From Linanthus parryae (lineage: Eukaryota > Streptophyta > Magnoliopsida > Ericales > Polemoniaceae): a DNA stretch of 64,000 nucleotides. Shown here one piece after another: positions 46,472-56,500 of the stretch (positions are counted from its first letter, which is position 1; each line of letters opens with the position of its first letter). The notes under the pieces were generated by a model. It searched no databases and was not told where the DNA came from. It saw nothing but the letters and a program-made list of their open reading frames with translations. The translations under genes were made by a program, and so were the position numbers. The DNA is taken from contig JALGPY010000009.1 in assembly GCA_023055425.1 (NCBI GenBank), positions 31,167,275 to 31,231,274 on the forward strand. The letters run 5' to 3'.

Positions 46472-46938
46472 TGTTAGCAATTGGTGCGCCCATGTGGGGT
46501 GCCCAATGCAATTATCATAACCTTATGGGGTTAGTTGCACTAATGCACAAACTAGAGGGGTTAGTAGCTAAGGCTCAAACCCTAGGGGTTTATGTGCAAA
46601 CCTAGGAGAAATTTTGCCTATATAAGGAGGCAGCCTCCTACATATTATAATGCTATTCCAGAGAATAAAGTTACTCTGTCTAGATTCATACTAGTTGTAG
46701 AGAACCCTAGTCTCTCTCCAACTTCATCCAAGGAGGTGGAACGTGGTGTGGAAAACAGTGTTCGTCCTCGAGATTCACACTAGATTGGTGGGAGCAAGAT
46801 CAAGGAGGGGCGCGTGAAAGCAAGCAACAACCGATCATCCGCTGCATTAAGAAGCTTAGGAAGACAAGGTAAACACATGAATCTTCCGCTATAATTCATG
46901 TTGTAGATCTGTATGTGATAGATCCTTCCTGCCCTTCA
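46472..46938 (+). repeat. 3' LTR of copia C (467 bp)
   Basis: Matches 24700-25167 with about 10 substitutions and one missing G. It is followed by the ACTAC duplication at 46939-46943. Confidence 0.95.
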
Positions 46939-47009
46939 ACTACTTTATCAGCCACTTCCCATCTGCTACCACAAGTAGTTATCATATCAAACTTTCTTGT
47001 TTTGACCAT
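46939..47009 (-). pseudogene. F-box/FBA gene 2, displaced first codons
   Basis: The ATG at 47009-47007 starts 23 codons (MVKTRKFDMITTCGSRWEVA...) matching the N terminus of F-box gene 1 (TTCSSRWEVA). The frame breaks inside a Val codon at the copia C junction and continues in frame at 24694 after the duplicated five bases are counted once. Confidence 0.9.
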
Positions 47010-47367
47010 CCACTATTTCATCTAGTAAGAAAACACAATTAAGAAAAGTAAAAGACCAAATTCAAGCCTTTCAGGCCAGAAATGAAGGGCACAAGGCAAA
47101 TTTTTCTGTGTGTGAAATTTTAATTTTTCTCAGCAAAATCCATGTTTAAAGATTCATGTGTCTCTCAGGGTTCAGAGAATGGAAAATCAGATAAAATCAG
47201 TATCCTACTATTCAAGCTTTGAAAACTATATCGAATTATAGAGGACGATGAAGGTACCGACCGAAGCTATTCGACGATGTTCATACCCGTGATCAACCTG
47301 GAAGCCTTGTTTGTGACTGTTGCTTCTATATTTTTGCGATCTTGGCATAGAAATGAGCTGTTATCTA
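47010..47367 (-). promoter_or_regulatory. 5' flank of F-box gene 2
   Basis: Matches the 5' flank of F-box gene 1 (22716-23105) in order, up to a shared ggaagccttgtttgtgactg block. The match stops at about 47335 and resumes at about 50330, after two TIR insertions and other DNA. Confidence 0.65.
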
Positions 47368-49625
47368 GGACCTGTTTGTTGGCAGTGAAATATTTTCTCG
47401 TAAAATATTTTCACAATGTGGAGTTTGGTTGACCACTACTCAAGGTAAAATAATGGCAGGGAATTTTGTTTTCCACCAAAGCAGCGTAAAATGGTTTACG
47501 GGTTAGAAATCCGTAATTGATTTTCCCGAAGCCAGGGCGTTTCTGAGTCCATCGGCTAGGGTTTCATGGCGACTCCACCGTCCCCACCCCAATTCCTCTC
47601 GCTTTCACTTTCCTTCTCTTTCTCCCTCGCCCTCGCCCTAGACCAACTTTCTTTGTATATATCTGCAAGCCCAGATCCATCTTCTCCATTCTTCAATCGT
47701 GTTCTGGGGTTGGGGTTTTAGTTCGCTGGTCGATGAACCAATGAGGGTAAGCCTATTTTGGTTTTCGACCTTTCTCTCTATCCCTTGAATTCCTGAAATG
47801 AACAGATTCAATTGGTTTGTTTCTTCAATTCTGAATTGAACAGACTCAATTGGTTTGTTTCTATCAATTGGGTCTCTTATCCCTATTTGTTGATTAATGA
47901 GATTTTAGACGAGGAAGGTGGACGATTACATATGAGATTTGATTGATTTGTTATGCCTATTTGTACTTGCATTGAATGGATGAGGGAATAGATATTTCAT
48001 CTTTGACACAGCCATATAGAAGCCTGCCACTGTGTAGAAGTTCTATGCCTCAGTCATCTACTCTGGGACAGAAGCACTTACTGCTTTATGGCCTTACAGC
48101 TTTCTGAATATTTACTTTCTGGATATATCAAGTTGAATGTGTGAGTTTCATACTTGACTGTAGCACTTAAGTTAGTTGATTACAAGCCCAAGTATGTTTC
48201 AACCAAGTATCTTTCAGAAATAGTAGGATAAACATGGTACTGGGATAAACATGATGTAAGTTCATAGGTAGTGAGTATTGCACACATTCTCTGGGTTGAC
48301 TGATAGAACTGAACTGGTTCTTTTGCTGTTGAAGACAAAATTCCTTCATATACATTCATAAAATGAAGTACTACATTTAGAGAGATTGAACATGTTATAC
48401 CAAGTTGCTTCTGAGAGTAGTGTTAGAAAATGGTATATCAAGTTGTAATGTGTGAGGTTCAGACTTGACTGTAGCACTTAAGTTAGTTAATTACAAGCCC
48501 AAGTATCTTTCAGAAATAGTAGGATAAACATTGTATAAGCTGCTTGTTGCAATGGAAATAGTAGTGTCAGAAAATGGTATATCAAGTAGAATGTGCGAGG
48601 TTCATGCGTGACTGTAGATGCTTCAGTCAAGCCATTGTCTAATAATATGCTCGTTTAATTGTACAAGTAGTCTTATGACTTGTTCTTGTTTTGCTTGTCT
48701 AGGCACAACCGAAGCATGACAAATTTCCAAACAAGAAGATTGAGATATATGATGAGATGTCTTTGGTTTTCGGAAAAGACTGTGCTACCAGAAGCTTGGA
48801 CAAGTTTCTTTTCTGATGTGGACTTGGAGGCCAATTCCGAGAATGAAGTGGTCCATGTGGACAGAGATGTGAAATTATAGGACAATTTAGTCCTATAGAA
48901 ATCAAGTGAAGTCTCATCCCAACCAAGACAACATCGCAAGAGAGATCGATACGATGGCGATGCAAGTCTCTCTCTAATTTCTGAAAAAACTTGGAGCTAT
49001 GGCTGATGCAATTACTAGGCCGATCCGAGACCGATTGGATATCCACGTTCACCACGACGAGATAATGGTGACGGATGGCTTTGTTTAAATTTTTCTTGGC
49101 TTGGCTTTTGATTATTTAGAATAGCATGAGATGCTTGGGAAAGCTCTTTTGGCCGAGATGAGCAACCTAAGAAGGGCTTGTCTTGATAGTTTTGCAAAAA
49201 TGTGAGGTGATTTGCTAAGTGAGTATAAGAATTAAAGTATTATTAAGTATGTTATTTAGCGATTATATGGAATTTGAAAGATATATGAAGCTTGTAATAG
49301 TGATATGGATGTTATTTATCCTTAGTTTAAGCAATAGTGATATGTATGTAGGTTGTCTTTTGGTTATTTTGGAGATGGTTTGATTCTGAAATTTTTCTTG
49401 ATCTTTGACATGATTACTTGATCAGTTTATAGACCTTTCTGGTGTGATACCTCTTGGAACAAAAAAACTTCTGCCACAAAACACATAAAAACAAGTTCTG
49501 AAAAGTATTTGCCTAACTTGAACCAAACATAGGAAATAAGTGCAAGGAAAATGATTTTCCTTAAAACGTTTTAAATGACAAATATTTTCCCTTGAATAAT
49601 ATTTTACCGCCAACCAAACGGAGCC
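47368..49625 (+). mobile_element. TIR element with Myb/SANT-like remnant (probable PIF/Harbinger derivative, 2.26 kb)
   Basis: The left end (ggacctgtttgttggcagtg) and the reverse complement of the right end (ggctccgtttggttggcggt) form an imperfect terminal inverted repeat that continues into aaatatt. No clear duplication was found. Inside, a plus-strand reading near 48715-48790 (KFPNKKIEIYDEMSLVFGKD, then CATRS) resembles the tail of Myb/SANT-like proteins that accompany PIF/Harbinger transposases; a stop and frame changes follow. Pieces at 48140-48600 are repeated three times (atatcaagttgaatgtgtga and variants). The element splits the duplicated F-box 5' flank. Confidence 0.6.
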
Positions 49626-49800
49626 TTGGTTGCTCTCTTTTTACCAAGTTTTGTAGTTCTGTGGGGCTTCATAGGGTGTATAGAGGAAAAGAAAATTGCT
49701 CGTGCCCCAGACACAACAAAAACGAAATAATAAATTCAAAATCAACTTCCAAAAGCAACATGTGTTCCAATGTAACACAAAAATTTAACGTAGAGTCTTA
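49626..49800. other. Short non-coding spacer between two TIR elements
   Basis: No gene or repeat recognised. It ends in the left TTA duplication of the next MITE. Confidence 0.5.
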
Positions 49801-50095
49801 GGGCATGTTTAATAATACTACATGTAAGGAATAATAACTGGTGTTTGGTGCAGGGATAATTTCAAGTGGGATTCAATCCCCCCTTATTATTTATACTCCC
49901 TATATGCCTAAAATCTAATCCCACCATGGAGGTGGGATTGAATACTAAAGTCTTAATACCCTTATTTATACTGGTGCAAACAAACATGTTACATAATCCT
50001 CCATATATAATTAATACTCCCTTAATATCAATACACCCTATTATACTGTAGGGCCCCCTGTACCCCAATTTTTAATCCCGACACCAAACGTGCCC
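49801..50095. mobile_element. Tourist-like MITE (295 bp)
   Basis: The left end gggcatgttt and the reverse complement of the right end (gggcacgttt) match at nine of ten bases. A TTA duplication flanks it (49798-49800 and 50096-50098). The interior has inward-facing complementary stretches (gtgggattcaatcc and ggtgggattgaat), so it can fold. Confidence 0.82.
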
Positions 50096-50536
50096 TTAGA
50101 GTATAAATGAAAAAAATGCTTGTTTTGCAGTAATTAGTAAACTACAATGGTTAGCTTAACATGTTGACCATAACAAACGTGGTCCACAATTTTCTCACTC
50201 CATACGCAATGTCAAATGATTGGTTCCCAAACTTGCTTTAAGTATCCATAAATTAAACCAATGGTTGAGATCAATACCATCTTACGATTGAAAAGACATT
50301 TCAGACTCTCGAAAACTCACCATCTTAATTTGTTATATAGATGTTCATTAGTCCATGAGAGGTTCATGCTCTGTAATGTCACATATAGAGACAGATGGCA
50401 TCAAAGATAGAAAAACAGATTTTTGACTGTTAATCATTAAGACCAAGAGAAATTTACCAACACTTAGAATTACAAACTAAGGTTGCAACACAGGGGTAAC
50501 AGAGAGGTTGGAGATGAGGTGGTAGGAAGCGCCTGT
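50096..50536. other. Flank with remnant of duplicated F-box 5' leader
   Basis: The stretch 50330-50490 matches 23150-23320 upstream of F-box gene 1 (shared words such as gttatatagatgttcat and gaccaagagaaat). No gene was found before the next F-box fragment. Confidence 0.55.
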
Positions 50537-50885
50537 CACGAAGCAATCTGTAGCTTTGAGTGGTCGGGTAACAATCAATATAGTAAGAACTTTAATTTGT
50601 CTCATCCTGGCACAACAATAACCCATTACACGATTCTTGGATAGTAGGATTGAAGGACATCAAGGACGGAAAGTTCTTGATGACTTGAAAAGTTTGGGTG
50701 GGAGAGAGAATATGACTGGCGATCCCTCAAATATAGAGAAAGCTGCAGCTATTTGGACTGCGACGAGTGCGCGCGGAAGTCAGAGATCAGATTGAGCCAT
50801 TTCTTGGACACCGATTTAAATATAATGAGTGATTTTGCTGGCAGATTTGTTAACAGAATCTGTGGATAACAGGTCTTCATTGCTT
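50537..50885 (-). pseudogene. F-box gene fragment 3 (degenerate N-terminal part)
   Basis: The minus-strand reading gives TNLPAKSLIIFKSVSKKWLN, then LISD, the typical F-box tail of this family. Broken pieces of the next segment follow (SYSLSPTQTFQVIKNFPSL and NGLLLCQDE) with several stops and frame changes. No FBA domain remains. Confidence 0.7.
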
Positions 50886-51821
50886 ATTAACTATCTCAGA
50901 CGCAGAGACCCCCCTAGCACAGGTATTTAGAGATACTTGGTATGTTTATTCTTAGTTCGACTTATTCATCCATAATCATGTCACTTTGACCAGATAATTT
51001 GAATAACAAAATCATACAACTTTTTGGTAATTTTTTCATGGAATTGTAGCATGAAATGATAACCAAATTCTTGTATCGTATTTCTAGTTAAATCAACGGG
51101 TCAAAGCGACCCGGTGAATAGCAGTAAAAGTCAAACTAAGATGAAACAGAGGAAGTAGTGCAGGCCTCATGACGGACAAAACTCCTGGACATCTAGCCAT
51201 GTTTGGATCCATTTACGATGCAGAATCCAGAATTCATAGGAGTGAATCCAACAAGGTGTCGATTTTACAGAAAGAACCTACGTACATTGCACATAGTACA
51301 CAATGATTATAAAATGGAAAATTAAGAAAACTTGTCAAAGACATGTTCAGGTATATGATGCATCGACCGTTTCGCAGACTTGAAAGCCATACTGAAATGA
51401 GAATCTAATCTAATGTGACTGAAGTAGGCGAATATAATTGTATATAGGATGAAGGATCGACCTGTGTCTTTGATGGTGAGCTTGCGCGGCGGTTACAGCG
51501 TCGATTTCGCCCAGATTGTGGCTAGGGTTCGTGTAGTAGGAAATTTGCTGAATAGGTATGATTTTAGAAAACATTTGACAAATGGACATCAACATTAAAA
51601 TTTATTTTTATATTCTAAATTGATTAACTTAATCAATTATATTAATGAAATTGACTAAATTAAACTCTTAAAACAAATCTTTTAACTTATCCTTTCTCTC
51701 CCTCCTCTTACGATTCTACTATCACAAAACAAAGACTCTTGCCCGGTCCATCTCTGACCACCATCACCGCCCTTCTCCAACCACCATCACCACCCTTCTC
51801 CGACCACCGTCTCTCTCTCCG
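50886..51821. other. AT-rich intergenic DNA
   Basis: No supported gene. A near-direct repeat ccaccatcaccgcccttctc / ccaccatcacccttctc lies at about 51758-51800. Confidence 0.5.
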
Positions 51822-52133
51822 ATGGCAAGAAGACCAAAATGCAGAGCAGCTCCAAAAGAATTCCGGCGCAGTACCGACTCTGAAATTATTCCTACAGCTT
51901 CAGCCGATTTTGAAGAAGAAGAAGAAGAAGAAGAAGAAGAAGAAGAAGAAGAAGAAGAAGAAGAAGAAGAAGAAGAAGAAGAAGAAGAAGAAGAAGAAGA
52001 AGAAGAAGAAGAAGAAGAAGAAGAAGAAGAAGAAGAAGAAGAAGAAGAAGAAGAAGAAGAAGAAGAAGAAGAAGAAGAAGAAGAAGAAGAAGAAGAATTG
52101 GACCTGGAATTACAAGGTTTCGACCTGAGGTAG
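51822..52133 (+). other. Open frame with 62 consecutive Glu codons (gene status doubtful)
   Basis: An ATG at 51822 opens 103 codons: a 30-residue start (MARRPKCRAAPKEF...), 62 Glu encoded by GAA, then LDLELQGFDLR and a stop. It exists because an AAG/GAA microsatellite is open in five frames. I know no family match, and there is no promoter or homologous copy in the window, so I would not call it a gene without transcript data. Confidence 0.25.
51912..52097. repeat. (GAA)62 microsatellite, 186 bp uninterrupted
   Basis: The trinucleotide GAA is repeated without interruption over 186 bp. All frames read as homopolymers (Glu, Lys or Arg on one strand; Ser, Phe or Leu on the other). Confidence 0.97.
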
Positions 52134-52254
52134 TAAATTGGATCCGGAATTCGAACCAGGACGACAATCGTAGCAAGAACAACAACCAATTGATGAAATC
52201 CAAGAGGAATTGGTTAAAAATTGTATGAACATGAACTTGTGATTTTCTGTGAAA

Positions 52255-52600
52255 TCAAGGGCTACAGACCCATCGAACTACCAGTTCGATGTATAAGACA
52301 GAGAGATCGATAATAGAATAGAGAGTTCAATCCTAATTCGATAGGCATGGGTCTTGTTGCTTGAAGAACCAAGTGTCCTGACACCTGGTTTTTCAAGCAA
52401 CAAGGAAAAGGCCCTTCGAAGTACCAGTTCGACCTTTCGAACTAGGATTTTTATATGTTGAACTCAGAGTTTGATGGGTCTAATACTTGGATTTTTGAAC
52501 TCAATGTGCCAAACCTATCGAACAGAGAGTTCGACCTATCAAACAGTTGTGCCAGCACAGTCGAAATGATACTTCGATGCATCGAACTAACAGTTTAACA
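52255..52600. repeat. Cluster of TCGAAC/GTTCGA palindromic words
   Basis: At least eight short inverted motifs such as tcgaactaccagttcga and tcgaacagagagttcga occur in 350 bp. The same words recur at 53925-54060. The arrangement recalls the palindromic motif clusters at the ends of some copia LTRs, but no LTR borders could be set. Confidence 0.6.
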
Positions 52601-53094
52601 AGTCCAAAGAGCTAAGAAAATTGTATATTCGTTGTTGATTCAATTATGCTAAGTTATTGTTTAATTATGTTTAACACTTGAATAGTAATTTACCAATACG
52701 CATAAATTAAGTTTGATTGAATTGTAAATTTTGTTTTATTTTAACACTCGGTGATATTGTTTCGTTATTTTGTAGGATCACGAAACATTGTTGATTACAG
52801 CTCTTGGACCATTGCCTCGGAAGATGTACGATGGACCTTACAAACCGGATTCCGTATCGACCATTGTTGAGGCCGCCACTAAGGCTGATAACAAAAATTG
52901 CTATCAATTTGAGAAGAAAACGAACACGCTAACACAGGAACACCAGGGTTTTTACCCAACACACAATTTTTTTTTTTGGTTCCTCCAAATACGGTAGAGA
53001 CATTGTTTCTGTAGTGATAATAAAAGAGTAAAATACACTACCCTCTCCCTAAGATGAATGAAACGACATAACAATATAAAATGACCCAATGAAT
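52601..53094. other. AT-rich DNA with a possible exon-like stretch
   Basis: After a ttttgtag acceptor-like site at about 52774, an open stretch to about 52975 reads DHETLLITALGPLPRKMYDG and onward. I do not recognise it, and it may be chance. Confidence 0.3.
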
Positions 53095-53517
53095 TAAAGA
53101 CTAAACACACGACACAGATAAAGCCTTGTCAAAGATCTAAGAGAGAGACAATATGTGGGGTGATACCCAAAATATCTGAACCGAGATTAGAAGACAGCAC
53201 TCCTATATATAGGGGTCTTAGGAAAACAGTTAGAAGGAGGGTGATCAGCAAGTCCCTCAGATAACTGACAAGGTTCGCACGCGAGTGTAACCGCTACACA
53301 CGTGCGACGAGCCTTACTCTAGCCTCCAAGCCACTTAGATCCCTTGACTCCCGTGCGGATTATACGCGAACGTGACCCTGTCTCATAGCCCCAAATGGAT
53401 AAGTACGAATGTAGAGATAACCGTAGAGTGATAGTGGAGTAGCATCAAGTCTTATCAGCAGCTATCACGTGGATGATTATTAACATGGCTAAGATGCACT
53501 ATCGTCAACACGCCAAA
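53095..53517 (-). repeat. LTR fragment related to the Tat-like LTR, minus strand
   Basis: On the minus strand it starts TGTTGACGATAG (53517) and shares the block cttggaggctagagtaag with the Tat-like LTRs, followed by a TATA-like cctatatatagg. It also matches the LTR-like DNA at 56.9-57.7 kb. It is a diverged relative, not the same family. Confidence 0.65.
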
Positions 53518-54060
53518 CTGTTGGATCCACTGCTCAGTCTAACTAGTGTTTCTGAAAATTCAAACTTTATCCTTATACAATAAGAAGGATTATCCGAGAT
53601 CCCTGTCAACATCAATGTCAGCTGGGGGAGGCGTGGTTCTTATATCCTCCCATGTTGTGTTATTACTTCAGCTACCTCACATCATGGACTAACTGAAACT
53701 TTTTCTTGATCTTATCCATAAACTCATTAAGGGTTTACCGCGTCTCTAAGTACAACACTTATCATGCCTTCCTCATAGGTGTGATGTTTTCAATCAAACC
53801 ACCACTCCCCTTTGCAAGTAACAACACTATTTGGTTTCTCCTGCTTAGAAAAGGGATATAAAAGCTAAATGTATTAGAAAAGTGGTCAAAATGATCTCAA
53901 GGAACAAGTAAATTGGGCCATTGAACTGTCAGTTCAACTTTCGAACTATTACTTCAATAGGTCTAGGCATGTTGAACTAATAGTTCGATGGTCGAACTAC
54001 TTATTTCAAAAACCTATTCCCTAAATCCTAAACCCTAAAAAATATTGAACTAATAGTTTG
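53518..54060. other. Non-coding DNA with second TCGAAC-type palindrome cluster at its right end
   Basis: No gene seen in 53518-53924. From about 53925 to 54060, words such as gaactgtcagttcaac, gaactaatagttcgat and gaactaatagtttgat repeat the pattern of 52255-52600. Confidence 0.5.
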
Positions 54061-56500
54061 ATATGTCAAAATGTCACTTTGACAACCGTTCTCTTAGAAC
54101 ATACAAACTTCTACCCTCAAAGTTCCTGAAATGACAAACAAAAACCCTCCCACTTTTCATCAGTTCAATTAAAAGAAAATTGCCTCCCATTAGATTTCTG
54201 AAAAATACAAGACAGCCCCCCTGAAGAACACCTGCGGTATTCACAAATATACACATAACCCAATCGATTCCAATCATGAATGTAAGCCATCAAGTCTCAA
54301 TTTTGTCAGTCACAAAAGAACCACGAGGAGATTTATCCCATATCCATTCCAAGAAACGCGAAATATAGTTGAGAAATAGAGGGATCGGGTCTCCCGTCGT
54401 GGGTCTCGGTGGTGGTGCCCGACGGCAGTGTTCTGGCAAATTTTGGGCGCAATTTAGGAGCTATATGTGTTCCTTGGACCTCCAGAAGATGATTGGGGGT
54501 GATTTTAGGAGGTGGGTGTCATTGCTTTGGCGGGGATCGAAGCTCCGTCGGCAAAAATGGTGGCCGGTGGTGGTGGCTCTGAAACTGCCGGAGCTGTTGC
54601 TGGTGGTGGTGGTCTGGGTATGGTGAATTCAGATAGGGTGAGGTAGGGAGAGAATAGCCAAGAGAAACAGAAGGAGGGGGAGCAAGAGAGAGAGACAGTG
54701 GACGTGGTGGTGTTGTCCGTCGAATCAATCAGAGAGAAATATGTGATTTTCGCCGGATAAAAGCTGTGATTTTCGCCGGATAAATAAGAGAGAAAGAGAA
54801 TATTGACTGAGACAGAGAGAGATTGAGAAGGAGAAAGGGGAGGCAGAGAGTGCGATGGACGGAGGTGGTGGTGGCGATGGCGTTGATGGGGCTGGTGGCC
54901 ATGGAGGGGGCTGGTGATGGTGATTTGGATGGTTCTGGTGATGGTGAGGAGAGAGTTGAAGATTTTTTTTTAAAAGTGGGTCCCACATTTTTTCTTAGGT
55001 AACTAATCAAATCCATTACTATTTAATGTCCATTCTCCTACTTCTTTTCCTTTCATGTCTAAATACCCATTACTAAAGGACATAATGTCCATTTTGCAAC
55101 TTCCCCCGTTCGTGTAGTGCCTTCCTTGTGGGTTTTGGGATTGTCGTGGATTTATGGTTAAGCAGAAGAGTAAAGTCCCATGTTTAGACGGGGGACCCAT
55201 TTGGACTCGGTTATTTATCAAAACAAACTTGTATTCCATCCATTCCATTATCGAATTGACAGAAACCACCCCTGTGGTTTGGTAATGTACCAGCACAGTA
55301 CTCTGATATTTGGCAAATACCACATACCACCCTTCTGTTAACCCATATATTTGACACTTGGACAAGAATGACCTTATATGTTTGTACTTGACGTAAAAGC
55401 CCCTAAATAAGTATTCACAACTTCTAATGACTTGGATACCCCTCCCCCCTTTTTGGTTCTTATAAGAGTACCCCCATTTTTTCCTTCCAAAACCAAGAAT
55501 ACCCACTCCTAACATAAATGCAAGTATAATCCAGTCAATGATTTTCACTGTAAGTGCACAACCTGTCACCAAAAGCAGGCAGTTTATAGTGTACCAATCT
55601 AAAGTTACAATGATAGTCGAACAATTTTTTGGGTAAATAACAACAAATTTGAAGCTGTGCCACAGAACTTGTACAACCAGTTACATGCCTTGACCCATGG
55701 CCAAGGATATTCTTTTGGAACTGAAAATTTGAAATCTTATATCCAGAATTAAATTACATTGCAAATATTGTCAATAACATATACTCGTCTCTACTTTAGC
55801 ATTAACAGCTACTTAACTGCTCTACTCTGAGGAATGAGAAGAAACAATACTCTTCAAAGTGTGACAATGCACTAAACCACCTCACTGCATAGAAGACAAC
55901 CTCCAAACTACAACAACAATCAGGTTCTCCACTTATTCACTGCTCTGCCCAGATGTGGCACACTCTGTGAATATAATGTATCCATTTTTTCTCAGTGAAC
56001 CTTACACTGTTAGACATTTAAAGGAAGGAACCTAGTCAGGTAAAAAAAGGAGGGTGATTAACAGAACGTAGACAACTTATTTCATAAAATAAATTAATAT
56101 AAGCAGACAAGAATATTATATTCATTGATTATGCTCAGGAATAAAATAAATAGAATCAAGATTAATTGTTTGTCTGGTTGAGAATTTAGTGGCAACAGAG
56201 AGCAAGTTTAGACTAGAAAACATAACATGTGCATATACTACGCATGTGCTTAGTTCACGAAGCCAAGGCAAAACCCCAACTTCATGAACAACGTATGTAA
56301 GGTAATATCAACAAATGACCACAAAATTTGAACATCAAAGCAAATCTTGACCACTGAACATAAACGCTGAACCCAGAACACCATGGATCACTCAAATTTC
56401 CCAGAAATCCTAGCATCGAACAGAAGAACCCAAAGTTTTGAATTTTAGAACGAAAATCGAACAAGAACAACCAACCCAGAACCCATATGATTGAAGCCCA
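54061..56500. other. Intergenic DNA, no supported gene
   Basis: The stretch 54370-54960 is rich in GGT/GGC triplets and AGAG purine runs on the plus strand, so its complement reads as Pro/His/Ser low complexity. A minus-strand open frame at 55572-55003 resembles no family I know and has no conserved features. I see nothing else of note. Confidence 0.5.

Larger units (their letters stand above)
24700..46938 (+). mobile_element. Ty1/copia element C, complete ends, carrying a nested Tat-like element
   Basis: LTRs of 468 and 467 bp bound the element, and a perfect ACTAC duplication flanks it. Without the 14,383-bp Tat-like insert and its 5-bp duplication, the element is about 7.85 kb. It inserted into the N-terminal codons of F-box gene 2. 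By hand count the LTRs differ at about 10 positions plus one indel (about 2%). Its pol frame has four clear lesions, so it is not autonomous. The lineage within copia is not assigned. Confidence 0.95.

Noticed and set aside
47361..49628. A 3-bp TWA duplication around the Harbinger-like element
   Set aside because: The flanks read CTA and TTG, which do not match, so the family call rests on the inverted repeats and the Myb/SANT-like remnant only.
51739..52203. Poly-Lys, poly-Ser and poly-Leu open frames over the GAA tract
   Set aside because: They are the other reading frames of the microsatellite and carry no independent evidence.
54369..55016. Pro/His/Ser-rich open frames on both strands
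   Set aside because: The GGT/AGAG low-complexity composition explains them.
55003..55572. 189-codon minus-strand open frame
   Set aside because: Its composition and lack of any recognisable motif suggest chance or a decayed repeat; no second copy in the window supports it.
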